This document shows, piece after piece, positions 1-7,993 of a stretch of 64,000 nt of DNA. The position numbers and the translations under genes were made by a program. The DNA comes from Streptomyces hoynatensis (lineage in GTDB: Bacteria; Actinomycetota; Actinomycetes; Streptomycetales; Streptomycetaceae). The stretch is taken from NCBI RefSeq assembly GCF_003626535.1, contig NZ_RBAL01000007.1, forward strand, positions 309,424 to 373,423, read 5' to 3'. Numbering within the stretch: position 1 is the stretch's first letter; every line of letters begins with the position of its first letter. The notes under the pieces are model-generated. The model worked only from the letters and a program-made list of their open reading frames with translations, had not been told where the DNA came from and did no database searches.

Positions 1-1
1 C

Positions 2-472
2 GACGTCACGAAGGCGGCCCTCTACTACCACTTCAAGACCAAGGAAGACATCCTCATCGGCATCTTCCGGGACCTGACCTCCCCGATGGACGAGCTGATC
101 GCCTGGGCCGGCGAGCAGCCGCCCAGCCTGGAGACGAAGGCGGAGATCCTGCACCGCTACAGCCTCCTGCTGACCCGGGCGGCGCCGTTCATCCGCTTCA
201 TGCAGGAGAACCAGGCCGCGGTGCGCGAGCTGAGCATCGGCATGGACTTCCGCGAACGGCTGCTGCAGGTGCTCGCCCTGGTCCGCAACCCCGAGGGCAG
301 CCTGAGCGACGACATGCGGTGCGTGAGCGCGATCCTCGCGATGCACGCCAGCATGCACATCGGCGTCTTCGGCCTGCGCGGCAACGAGGTCGGCGCCGAG
401 GAACGCCGGCAGGCCGCGCTCGACGTGGCCATCGAGCTGGTGGCCACGGCCCACCGGGCCGCGGCCCCCTGA
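2..472 (+). CDS. TetR-family regulator, C-terminal part (5' end outside window)
   Basis: The reading frame is open from base 2 to the TGA at 470-472, so the gene begins left of the window. The first residues, VTKAALYYHFKTKEDIL, are the recognition helix and helix 4 of a TetR-type DNA-binding domain (the YYHF-x-K-E motif). The following ~130 residues are helical and would be the ligand-binding and dimerisation half. TetR proteins usually repress a neighbouring exporter or enzyme gene. The aldo/keto reductase downstream on the same strand is 240 bases away and is a possible but unproven target. The inducer cannot be predicted because this half diverges quickly within the family. Confidence 0.88.
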   Translation, partial: DVTKAALYYHFKTKEDILIGIFRDLTSPMDELIAWAGEQPPSLETKAEILHRYSLLLTRAAPFIRFMQENQAAVRELSIGMDFRERLLQVLALVRNPEGSLSDDMRCVSAILAMHASMHIGVFGLRGNEVGAEERRQAALDVAIELVATAHRAAAP

Positions 473-504
473 CGGCGGCGACGGCAACGGCGGCCCCTGA
501 CGGC

Positions 505-540
505 GGCAATGACAACGGCAATGACAACGGCAACGACCAC
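505..540. repeat. 12-base tandem repeat, 3 copies
   Basis: GGCAATGACAAC occurs twice head to tail (505-516, 517-528), followed by a degenerate third copy, GGCAACGACCAC. It lies in the non-coding gap between the TetR gene and the aldo/keto reductase. The gap as a whole (473-715) is low-complexity GGC-rich sequence and I see no other element in it. Confidence 0.7.
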
Positions 541-715
541 GGCGCGGGCCGTTCACCCCTTCGGCTGATCGTGGGCCAAGCGGCGCCCGGCCCCACGCCT
601 CACCCGTGCGCCGCGGGGCGCGCGGGTCCGGCTGGCCGCCGCGCCCGGCGCGCAGCAGACTGCGCTCGTGGCCGGCGAAGCGCCGGCGGCACAGGCGCGG
701 ACGGAGGAGATGCCC

Positions 716-1576
716 GTGCGGACCCGCACCATCGGCGACGTCGAGGTCTCTGCGATCGGTCTCGGCGAGATGCCGCTGTCCATCGAGGGCAGGCCGGACG
801 AACGGCGCGCCCTCGCGACGATCCACGCCGCCCTCGACGCCGGCGTCACCCTGATCGACACCGCGGACGCCTACCACCGCGACGCGCACGAGACCGGGCA
901 CGGCGAGGCGCTGGTGGCCAGGGCGCTGGCCGCGTACGCGGGCGACACCTCGCGCGTCCTGGTCGCCACGAAGGGCGGCCTGACCCGCCCGGGGGACGGC
1001 ACCTGGGACGTCGACGGGCGCCCCGAGCACCTGCGGCGGGCCTGCGAGGACTCGCTGGCGCGGCTCGGCGTGGAGGCCATCGGGCTCTACCAGTTCCACC
1101 GCCCCGACCCGGCCGTTCCCTTCGCCGACTCGATCGGCGCACTGGCGGAGCTGCTCGACGAGGGCAAGATCCGGCTGGCCGGCGTCTCGAACACCGACCC
1201 GGACCAGATCCAGGAGGCGTACGACCTGCTCGGCGGGCGGCTGGTCAGCGTGCAGAACCGGTTCTCGCCCGCCTTCCGCTCCAGCGAGCCCGAGCTGGAG
1301 ACCTGCGCCCGGCTCGGGATCGCGTTCCTGCCCTACAGCCCGCTCGGCGGCATCGGCAGGGCGGGCGCGCTCGGCTCGCGGTTCGCCGCGCTGGGCGAGA
1401 TCGCCGCCGCGCACGGCGTGAGCCCGCAGCGGGTGTGCCTGGCCTGGATGCTCGCCAAGGCGCCCGTGGTGATCCCGATCCCGGGTTCGAGCCGCCCCGA
1501 GACCATCGCCGACTCCGCCGAGGCCGCGGAACTCACCCTCACCGCCGAGGAGTTCGCGAGCATCGACGCCGTCTGA
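716..1576 (+). CDS. Aldo/keto reductase
   Basis: Predicted NADPH-dependent oxidoreductase of the aldo/keto reductase superfamily (TIM barrel, cytosolic), 286 residues. Visible family signatures are DTADAY near the N-terminus (the Asp and Tyr of the catalytic tetrad), the second-strand LVATKGG containing the Lys, the GLYQFHRPDP segment containing the His, the GVSNT strand, and the C-terminal nucleotide-binding stretch IPGSSRPE. The start is chosen at GTG 716, because GGAGGA at 703-708 gives ideal spacing to it. The in-frame ATG at 710 sits directly against this ribosome binding site and the GTG at 668 has none. The substrate is unknown. The gene converges on the DHA2 transporter gene. Confidence 0.88.
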   Translation: MRTRTIGDVEVSAIGLGEMPLSIEGRPDERRALATIHAALDAGVTLIDTADAYHRDAHETGHGEALVARALAAYAGDTSRVLVATKGGLTRPGDGTWDVDGRPEHLRRACEDSLARLGVEAIGLYQFHRPDPAVPFADSIGALAELLDEGKIRLAGVSNTDPDQIQEAYDLLGGRLVSVQNRFSPAFRSSEPELETCARLGIAFLPYSPLGGIGRAGALGSRFAALGEIAAAHGVSPQRVCLAWMLAKAPVVIPIPGSSRPETIADSAEAAELTLTAEEFASIDAV

Positions 1577-1623
1577 GCCCCTCGCCCCGCTCCCTTTCCG
1601 CCCCGCGCGTTCCCCCGCACGCC

Positions 1624-3183
1624 TCATCCACCGGGCCGCTCGCCGCCCTCGCCGCCCCCGGCCGCGGCAGGGAGGCTTCGGGCCCGACCGGCCGGTGCGC
1701 GGCGGCCCGGGGCCCGGCCGGTCCCGCCCCGGCCGCCCCCGGCCCGGCCGGACCCGGCCCCGGCCGGGTCCCGGATCAGCAGCAGCGCGGCCAGGACCGC
1801 GAGGAGGAGCAGGGCGGCCGAGGCGCCCACCGCCGCGCCGTAGCCCTCGGCGAGCGCCTCGCGCGAGGCGCCCTCCTGACCGCCGCTCACCGAGGTGGCC
1901 AGGGTGCCCAGCGCCGCCAGGCCGACCGAACCGCCCACCTGCCGCGAGGTGTTGAGCAGTCCCGAGGCCATTCCCGCGGCCTCGGGCGGCACGCCGGCGG
2001 TGCCCGCGGTGCCCAGCGGCACGAAGCACATCCCGATGCCGACGCTGATCAGGAGCATCGGCCCCGACATCGCGAGGAGGTAGCCGCCGCCCGCCGCCAT
2101 TCCCGCGCCGAGCCAGCCCACGCCGCAGGCCGCGAGCAGCCCGCCGAGCACCAGCAGCCGCCGCAGGCCGAGGGAGGCCACGGCCCTGGCCGCGAGCGCG
2201 GAGCCGGCCACCACCCCCAGGCAGAAAGGCAGGAACGCCAGGCCCGCCCGCGCCGCCCCGTAGCCGAGCACGTGGTGCAGGTGGAGGGAGCAGAAGTAGA
2301 AGGCGGCGAACTGGCAGGAGAAGAGCAGCATCATGAAGAGGTTCGCGCCCAGCACCGGGCGCCGGGCCGGCAGCCCCATCCGCAGCAGCGGGTCGCGGGT
2401 GCGCGACTCGACGAGGGCGAACAGCGCGAGCAGCGCCGCCGCGGCGCCGAGGGTGAGCAGGGTGGCGGCCGAGCCCCAGCCGACCGCCTCGCTGCGGACG
2501 ACGCCGAGGACCAGGGCGGTGGCCCCGGCCGTCACCAGCAGGGCGCCGGCGGCGTCGAGCCGCGGCGGCGCCTGGCCCGCCCGCCGGTCCGCGGGCAGCC
2601 GGCGGGCCGCCGCCAGCGCGAAGGCCACGATCGGCACGTTGATCAGCATGACCGCGCGCCAGCTCAGCCACTCCGTGAGGACCCCGCCCGCCAGGACCCC
2701 GGCCGCGCCCCCGGCCGCCGCCGTCGCACCCCACAGCCCGAGCGCCCTGGCCAGCGCGCGCCCCGGCGCGAAGGCGGTGGTGAGCAGGGCGAGTGCCACC
2801 GGCGTGAGCGCCGCGGCACCCACGCCCTGCACGGCCCTGGCCGCGATGAGCAGGCCGGGGGTGCGCATGAGGCCGCCCGCCAGGCTCGCCGCGCCGAAGA
2901 GCGCCAGCCCGGCCAGCAGGACCCGGCGGCGGCCGAACAGGTCCCCGAGCCGGCCCCCCAGCATCATGAGGCCGCCGAACGTCAGGGCGTAGGCGTTGAC
3001 GACCCAGGTCAGGCCGTCCTCGTCGAAGCCGAGCCCGGCGCGGACGGCGGGGAGCGCGACGTTCACCACCGAGGTGTCGAGGGAGACCGTGAACTGCACG
3101 GTCAGCACGACGGGCAGCAGCCATCGGGAGACCGGCGGGGGCGGCGCGCCGGCCCTCCCGGCGCGGGGAACGGGGCTGGACAT
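1624..3183 (-). CDS. DHA2-type drug/proton antiporter (MFS)
   Basis: Integral membrane exporter of the EmrB/QacA (DHA2, 14-helix) branch of the major facilitator superfamily, 519 residues. Motif A is visible as GGRLGDLFGRRRVLLAG after the second helix, and a motif-C-like stretch is seen in GVLAGGVLTEWLSWR followed by the LINVP signature. The last ~45 residues are a Gly/Pro/Arg/Ala-rich cytosolic tail and look disordered. The start at 3183 is supported by GGAGGA a few bases upstream. It is divergent from a TetR-family gene across a perfect palindrome, so repression by that regulator with release by the transported compound is the likely control. Substrate unknown. Confidence 0.93.
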   Translation of the reverse strand: MSSPVPRAGRAGAPPPPVSRWLLPVVLTVQFTVSLDTSVVNVALPAVRAGLGFDEDGLTWVVNAYALTFGGLMMLGGRLGDLFGRRRVLLAGLALFGAASLAGGLMRTPGLLIAARAVQGVGAAALTPVALALLTTAFAPGRALARALGLWGATAAAGGAAGVLAGGVLTEWLSWRAVMLINVPIVAFALAAARRLPADRRAGQAPPRLDAAGALLVTAGATALVLGVVRSEAVGWGSAATLLTLGAAAALLALFALVESRTRDPLLRMGLPARRPVLGANLFMMLLFSCQFAAFYFCSLHLHHVLGYGAARAGLAFLPFCLGVVAGSALAARAVASLGLRRLLVLGGLLAACGVGWLGAGMAAGGGYLLAMSGPMLLISVGIGMCFVPLGTAGTAGVPPEAAGMASGLLNTSRQVGGSVGLAALGTLATSVSGGQEGASREALAEGYGAAVGASAALLLLAVLAALLLIRDPAGAGSGRAGGGRGGTGRAPGRRAPAGRARSLPAAAGGGEGGERPGG

Positions 3184-3216
3184 GGCGATTCCTCCTCGGT
3201 GGCAGGGCCGTGGGCA

Positions 3217-3243
3217 GCGTTTACGTACGACGTACGTAAACGC
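3217..3243. promoter_or_regulatory. Perfect 27-bp palindromic operator between exporter and TetR gene
   Basis: Arms GCGTTTACGTACG (3217-3229) and CGTACGTAAACGC (3231-3243) are exact inverse complements around a single central A. The site lies 33 bases from the exporter start codon. Palindromes of this size between divergent TetR and transporter genes are typical operators for the TetR protein. Binding is inferred, not shown. Confidence 0.85.
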
Positions 3244-3259
3244 GCCGCCCAGTAGAACA

Positions 3260-3272
3260 CGTACGATGTACG
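3260..3272. promoter_or_regulatory. Second, shorter operator in the TetR leader
   Basis: CGTAC-GAT-GTACG is an inverted repeat with the same CGTAC/GTACG core as the larger palindrome 17 bases away. It sits 19 bases upstream of the TetR start codon, where binding would give autoregulation. Confidence 0.6.
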
Positions 3273-3291
3273 GGAATCAAGGAGGGCCGAG

Positions 3292-4008
3292 ATGCCTGCG
3301 CCACGGAAGTTCACCGAGGAGCGCCTGCGCGCCGCCGCGCTGAGCCTGGTCGACGAGCGGGGTCTGCCCGCGCTGACCATGCGGAACCTCGCCGCCGCGC
3401 TCGGGACGGGCGCCATGACCCTCTACACCTACGTGGACGGGCGCGAGGGCCTGGAGGCGCTCCTGGTGGAGGCGGTGATGAGCGAGGTGCGGCGGGTGCC
3501 TGGGGTGCCCTCGGCGGACTGGCGCGCGGATGTGCGGGCGCTCGCCGAGGCGCACTGGCGGGCGGTGCGCGCCCACCCCGACGTCATCCCGCTGATCCTC
3601 ACCCGGCGCAGCCTCGACCCCGCCACCCTCGCAGGCGGCGAGGAGATGCTCGGGGCCCTGGCCAGGGGCGGGTACGCGGGGCGGCCGCTGCTGGTCGCCA
3701 TGCGGGCGGTGTCCGCCTTCGTCATGGGCTTCGCCCAGGCCGAGCTGGCCGGCCCGCTGTCCCTCGCGCCCGACGAGCAGCCCGGGGACGTGATCGAGCG
3801 GGTGCGCGCCCTGCCCCGCGAGCGCTACCCGCGGCTGATCGAGATGGCCGAGGCGGCGCGGGAGAGCACCGCCGAGTCGGAGTTCCACGAGGCCCTGGCC
3901 ATCGTGCTGGACGGGCTGCGCCCGGGAGCCGGCGGCGGGACTCCCGGGGCGAGGGCGGCCGGGGCGGCCGGGGCTCAGCCGGCGGTGCCCTCGAGCGAGG
4001 TCCCGTAG
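3292..4008 (+). CDS. TetR-family transcriptional repressor
   Basis: Predicted repressor of the divergent DHA2 exporter, 238 residues. The N-terminal ~50 residues form a TetR helix-turn-helix domain (FTEERLRAAALSLVDERG, then LTMRNLAAALGTGAMTLYTYV). The C-terminal half resembles the TetR_C domains found beside drug exporters, and the last ~30 residues are Ala/Gly-rich. ATG at 3292 has a good ribosome binding site (GGAGG, 3281-3285). The 3' end overlaps the convergent PPOX-fold gene by 34 bases. The paired operators upstream suggest control of both itself and the exporter. The inducer is unknown. Confidence 0.9.
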   Translation: MPAPRKFTEERLRAAALSLVDERGLPALTMRNLAAALGTGAMTLYTYVDGREGLEALLVEAVMSEVRRVPGVPSADWRADVRALAEAHWRAVRAHPDVIPLILTRRSLDPATLAGGEEMLGALARGGYAGRPLLVAMRAVSAFVMGFAQAELAGPLSLAPDEQPGDVIERVRALPRERYPRLIEMAEAARESTAESEFHEALAIVLDGLRPGAGGGTPGARAAGAAGAQPAVPSSEVP

Positions 4009-4535
4009 AGCCGGGAGACCCGCAGCCTGATCACCACCCGGCGCTCGGCCACCAGCTCGGCGAGGAAGGCGGCCTCGTCCTCGATCGCCTCGTGGGCCGC
4101 GCTGATCGCGAGCAGCTCGCGCCCGACCGCGTCCCCCGGCGTGCGCGTCACCTCGGAGATCTCGGCCTCGCCCTCGGCGACGGCGTAGGACAGCGGCCCG
4201 GGCGCGGCGTGCAGGGCGGCCAGCGGGGCGCGGCGCAGCCTGCGCACCTTGAACCGGTCGGCCACGGACGGGATGCGCAGCAGGCGCGTGGCCGGGTCCC
4301 ACCGGAACAGGACGGTCGACAGGTGCGGGCGGCCACTCGCCCTGACCAGCGACAGCACGCCGAAGAGCTGCCCGCCGAGCAGGTCGGACGCCTCCTCCTC
4401 GGTCAGCACCCTCGGCCGTGGCCGGTCGCCGGACGGCTCGGCCCGCGCCGGCTCCGGGGCCGGCTCCCGGCCGGCCGGCGGCGCCTCGGGCGAGGGGGTG
4501 AACGCGGGGGGCCGCGGGGCGGGTTGGGGGGTCAT
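3975..4535 (-). CDS. PPOX-class (split beta-barrel) flavin/F420-type protein
   Basis: Member of the pyridoxamine 5'-phosphate oxidase-like split-barrel superfamily, many actinobacterial members of which bind FMN, F420 or heme. The core runs from about residue 50 (VLTEEEASDLLGGQLFGVLSLV, GRPHLSTVLFRWD) to the C-terminal RVSRLYGTSLEG. The first ~45 residues are Pro/Ala-rich and likely disordered. ATG 4535 is chosen because GGAAGG lies about ten bases upstream; the longer frame to 4580 has no such site. It overlaps the end of the TetR gene tail to tail. The substrate and cofactor cannot be decided from sequence; a role with the flanking efflux genes is only suggested by location. Confidence 0.8.
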   Translation of the reverse strand: MTPQPAPRPPAFTPSPEAPPAGREPAPEPARAEPSGDRPRPRVLTEEEASDLLGGQLFGVLSLVRASGRPHLSTVLFRWDPATRLLRIPSVADRFKVRRLRRAPLAALHAAPGPLSYAVAEGEAEISEVTRTPGDAVGRELLAISAAHEAIEDEAAFLAELVAERRVVIRLRVSRLYGTSLEGTAG

Positions 4536-4692
4536 GGGTGTCGTTCCTTCCCGGAGAGGGGGCGGGCGGGGCCGGGGCACGGCCCGAGGGGTGCCCCGGG
4601 GAGATCGGAGGTGCGGCGGGGGGCGCGGGCCGGGCGCCGCACGCGGGCGGGTGCGCGGGCTGACGCGCGCGGGTTGCCGAAAGGCGCCGGGC

Positions 4693-6243
4693 TCAGGGCG
4701 CGGGGGCTGCCGCGCCTCCGGGGCCGGCCTGCGGCGCGGCGTCCCCGGGGCGCTCGCTCCGGCGCAGCACCAGGAGCGCGGCCAGGATGGCGGCGGCCAT
4801 CAGCCAGGCCCCGACCGCGAAGGCCAGGCGGTAGCCCTCGGTCAGCGCCTCGGCCCGGGGCGCGCCGCCGGCGAGGGCGGAGTCGGTGCGCGAGGCGGCC
4901 AGCGTGGAGAGGACCGCGAGGCCCACGGCCATGCCGATCTGCCTGCTGGTGTTGAACAGCCCCGAGGCCAGCCCCGCGGTGTCGCCGCGCGCCTGGGACA
5001 TGCCGAGCCCGGTGAGCGCCGGGAGCGCGAGCCCGAACCCCCCGGCGAGCAGCAGCACCGGGAGCAGGTAGCCGGCGTAGCCGGAGTCCACGCGCACCCT
5101 GGCGAGCAGCGCGAGCAGCCCGGTCAGCAGCGCCAGCCCGGCGAGCAGCACCGCGCGCTCCCCGAAGCGGGCGGTGAGCCGGGTGGCGACGCCGAGGGAG
5201 AGCAGCCCGATGGCGAACGCGGCGGGCAGCATCGCGAGTCCGGTGTCCAGGGCGCCGTAGCCGCGGACGTTCTGGAGGTAGAGGGCCAGGATGATCTGGA
5301 AGGCGAACATCGCGGCGACCATGAGCACCTGCACCAGGTTGGCGCCCACGACCCCGCGCGAGGCGAATATCCGCAACGGCATCAGGGGGGTGCGCGCGCT
5401 CGCCTGGCGCAGCAGGAACGCCGCGAGCAGCAGCAGCGCGAGGGCGCCGAGGCCCAGGGTGGCGCCCGAGGTCCAGCCGTTGTCCTGCGCCTTCACCAGC
5501 ACGTAGGTGCCCAGCGTCAGCCCGGCCGTGACCAGCGCGGCCCCGGTGACGTCGGCCCCCGCGCGCAGGCCGAGGCCGCGGTCGGCGGGCAGCACCGGAT
5601 GGGCCAGGACCAGGGAGACCAGGCCGATCGGCAGGTTGATGAAGAAGATCCAGTGCCAGTCGAGCACGTCGGTGAGGACGCCGCCGAGCACCTGGCCGAG
5701 CGTGGCGCCCGCCGAGCCGGTGAAGCTGAAGACGGCGATCGCCCGGGCGCGTTTGGCGGGTTCGGGGAACAGCGTGACCAGGATGCCGAGGCTGACCGCG
5801 GAGGCCAGCGCGCTGCCGACGCCCTGCAGGAAGCGGGCGGCGAGCAGCATCGCCGGGGAGCCGGCCACCCCGGCAAGCAGCGAGGCGGCGGTGAAGAGGG
5901 CGGTCCCGGCCAGGAAGACCCGTTTGCGCCCGATCAGGTCGCCGAGCCGCCCGGCGAGCAGCAGCAGGCTGCCGAAGGCCAGCAGGTAGGCGTTGACGAC
6001 CCAGCTCAGGCCGGCCGGCGAGAAGTGCAGGTCCTCCTGGATGGCGGGCATCGCCACGGTCACGATGCTGCCGTCGAGGATGACCATCAGCGTTCCGGTG
6101 GCGATGACCGCGAGGGCCAGCGCGCGGGAGCGGTCGGAGAGGGGGGCGGGCACGGGGCGGGGCGGGGCCCCTGAGGACGCGCCCGGGGATGCGCCGGGGG
6201 CGCGTTCGGGGGCGGCGGGCGGCTGCGGGGGGCGGGCGGACAT
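4693..6243 (-). CDS. DHA2-type drug/proton antiporter (MFS)
   Basis: Second 14-helix EmrB/QacA-type exporter, 516 residues, paralogous to the gene at 1.6-3.2 kb. Motif A is GRLGDLIGRKRVFLAG, followed later by LGGVLTDVLDWHWIFFINLP, the motif-C region and the FINLP signature of this branch. N- and C-termini are Pro/Ala-rich. ATG 6243 is preceded by GGAGGG. It lies 108 bases downstream of a MarR-family gene on the same strand, with an inverted repeat in the promoter gap, so MarR control is the simplest model. Substrate unknown. Confidence 0.93.
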   Translation of the reverse strand: MSARPPQPPAAPERAPGASPGASSGAPPRPVPAPLSDRSRALALAVIATGTLMVILDGSIVTVAMPAIQEDLHFSPAGLSWVVNAYLLAFGSLLLLAGRLGDLIGRKRVFLAGTALFTAASLLAGVAGSPAMLLAARFLQGVGSALASAVSLGILVTLFPEPAKRARAIAVFSFTGSAGATLGQVLGGVLTDVLDWHWIFFINLPIGLVSLVLAHPVLPADRGLGLRAGADVTGAALVTAGLTLGTYVLVKAQDNGWTSGATLGLGALALLLLAAFLLRQASARTPLMPLRIFASRGVVGANLVQVLMVAAMFAFQIILALYLQNVRGYGALDTGLAMLPAAFAIGLLSLGVATRLTARFGERAVLLAGLALLTGLLALLARVRVDSGYAGYLLPVLLLAGGFGLALPALTGLGMSQARGDTAGLASGLFNTSRQIGMAVGLAVLSTLAASRTDSALAGGAPRAEALTEGYRLAFAVGAWLMAAAILAALLVLRRSERPGDAAPQAGPGGAAAPAP

Positions 6244-6299
6244 GGCTGTCCCTCCTGTCGGGCGGGTGCCCGGTGGGCACGACAGGATGAGACACTAGC

Positions 6300-6321
6300 A
6301 GATGGTTTTGTTACAGACCAT
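6300..6321. promoter_or_regulatory. Inverted repeat, candidate MarR operator
   Basis: ATGGT (6302-6306) and ACCAT (6317-6321) form an imperfect dyad in an unusually AT-rich patch between the MarR gene and the exporter. On the minus strand it would lie between a weak -35 (TGGTCT) and -10 (TAGTGT), where a bound regulator would block transcription of the exporter. Confidence 0.5.
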
Positions 6322-6351
6322 TTCTTACGGACCCAACCGGGGCCCGCCGCG

Positions 6352-6840
6352 CTACTTCTCCCGCTGGCGCGCCCTCCTGGCCGGCCGCGGCGCCTCGACG
6401 GGGACGGCCAGGTGCCCCTCGGCCAGCGCGTGCAGCGCCCGAAGCAGGCCCTCCCGGTCCCCCGCGGGCAGCGAGGCCAGGGCCTGCTCGTGCACCCCGT
6501 CGACGATGCGCCGGCTCTGCTCGGCCAGGCGGGCACCCTTCTCGGTCACCGCGATGACGCGCGCCCTGCGGTCCCGGCTTGAGGGCCGCCGCTCGGCGAG
6601 CCCGGCCCGCTCCAGGGCGTCCACGGTGACGACCATCGTGGTCTTGTCCATGTCCCCGAGCTCGGCGAGCTGCGCCTGGGTGCGCTCCTCCTCCAGGGCG
6701 TGGACGAGCACGCAGTGCATGCGCGAGGTGAGCCCGATCTCGCCGAGCGCGGCGGCCATCCGGCTGCGCAGCACGTGGCTCGTGTGGTCGAGCAGGTACG
6801 ACAGGTCCTCTGCGGTACTGGTGGGCGCCATGGCGGTCAT
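6352..6840 (-). CDS. MarR-family transcriptional regulator
   Basis: Winged helix-turn-helix regulator of the MarR family, about 162 residues. The DNA-binding core includes LAELGDMDKTTMVVTVDALERAGLAERRPSSRDRRA, in which the DRRA wing motif is typical of MarR. The start is uncertain: ATG 6840 (GGAGGA lies 17 bases upstream) or ATG 6831. A longer frame to 6933 is rejected because its extra part has no MarR similarity. MarR proteins commonly sense phenolic or antibiotic ligands and repress efflux genes; the exporter directly downstream fits that pattern. Confidence 0.88.
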   Translation of the reverse strand: MTAMAPTSTAEDLSYLLDHTSHVLRSRMAAALGEIGLTSRMHCVLVHALEEERTQAQLAELGDMDKTTMVVTVDALERAGLAERRPSSRDRRARVIAVTEKGARLAEQSRRIVDGVHEQALASLPAGDREGLLRALHALAEGHLAVPVEAPRPARRARQREK

Positions 6841-6969
6841 GCCGCCAGCGTAGCAATTCCTCCCGTACCGGATTATCCCGATCGGTCCCTTCCCGGCCGC
6901 GCGGACGAGGCCGCCGCGGGCGGGGGCCCGCACGCACCGCCGGCCGCGGGCGGGCCCGGGGCGCCCGGC

Positions 6970-7857
6970 TCAGCGGCGGCCGAGCACCTCGGCGACGCGG
7001 ACGAACCCGTCCGCGCCGTGGCCGAGGCCGATGACACGGCGGGCCAGGCCCTCGGCCGCGCGCATGACCCCGGCGTCGATGCCGTGGGCCTCGGACGCCT
7101 GGACGATGTGGGCCATCGACGAGGCCGCCGAGGTGATCGGGTTGCCCTCGCCCGAGTAGCCGCCCTCCTCCGCGCTCGCCGCGAACTGCTCGAAGAGCGG
7201 CGGCAGGATGGCGCCGATGCCCTGGGCGAAGGGAGCCAGCTCGCGCGCGCCGATCCCCTCCGCCTTCGCGACCGCCAGGGCGTGCGCGTACCCCGCCATC
7301 GCCGTCCAGAAGACGTCGAGCAGCGCGATGTCGTACGCCGCGGCCCGCCCGATCTCCTCGCCGAGGTGGGTGTGCGTCCCGCCCAGCGCGTCCAGCACCG
7401 GCCGGTGCTCGCGGTAGAGCGGCTCGGGGCCGCTGTGCAGGAACACCGCGGCGGGCGTGCCGATGGTGGCGACCGGCGTCATGATCGCGCCGTCCAGGTA
7501 GCGAATGCCCCGCCCGGCCGCCCAGTCCGCCAGCTCCCGCGCCCGCGCGGGAGTGTCCGCGCTCAGGTTCACCACCGTGCGCCCCGCGAGCGCCCCGGCC
7601 ACCTCGGGACGGCGCAGGATGGCCTCCGCCGCGTCGTAGTTCACCACGCAGACGACGCTCAGCGGACCGGCCGCGACCGCCTCCTGCGGCGAGCCGGCGC
7701 TGAGCGCCCCCCGCTCGGCCAGCTCGCGCTCCCTGCCCGGGGTCCGGTTCCAGACCGTGGTGCGCAGGCCGGCCGCCAGGAAGGCCCCGGCCAGGGCCCG
7801 GCCCATCGGCCCCAGGCCGAGCACGGTGACGGCAGACTGTTCGACGTGCGAGGACAT
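6970..7857 (-). CDS. Imine reductase-like NAD(P)-dependent oxidoreductase
   Basis: 295-residue beta-hydroxyacid-dehydrogenase-fold enzyme. The N-terminal Rossmann domain starts with VTVLGLGPMGRALAGAF (GxGxxG) and a basic residue after VWNRTPGR suggests NADPH. The NLSADTP strand and the YLDGAIM motif are characteristic of the imine reductase group, and the C-terminal half is the all-helical dimerisation domain. Family members reduce cyclic imines or related C=N/C=C bonds, but natural substrates are rarely known. The 3-hydroxyisobutyrate dehydrogenase group is the alternative. The start at 7857 has GGGAG eight bases upstream. It is divergent from an HxlR regulator, its probable controller. Confidence 0.82.
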   Translation of the reverse strand: MSSHVEQSAVTVLGLGPMGRALAGAFLAAGLRTTVWNRTPGRERELAERGALSAGSPQEAVAAGPLSVVCVVNYDAAEAILRRPEVAGALAGRTVVNLSADTPARARELADWAAGRGIRYLDGAIMTPVATIGTPAAVFLHSGPEPLYREHRPVLDALGGTHTHLGEEIGRAAAYDIALLDVFWTAMAGYAHALAVAKAEGIGARELAPFAQGIGAILPPLFEQFAASAEEGGYSGEGNPITSAASSMAHIVQASEAHGIDAGVMRAAEGLARRVIGLGHGADGFVRVAEVLGRR

Positions 7858-7993
7858 GACTCAACTCCCGTGTGCATACAGTGATCAGACGCGCAAAAAA
7901 GGACCGAGAAGAAGCGCTGCGCACGCGCGGGGCACGGCGCATCACGCGCCGCACACGCGCAGCAGACCGCGCATACGCTGGTAAAGGACGACG

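Noticed and set aside
319..3255. Open frame of 978 codons on the plus strand across the aldo/keto reductase and exporter genes
   Set aside because: It is antisense or out of frame to two well-supported genes and is Arg/Gly/Pro-rich, as expected from high-GC shadow frames.
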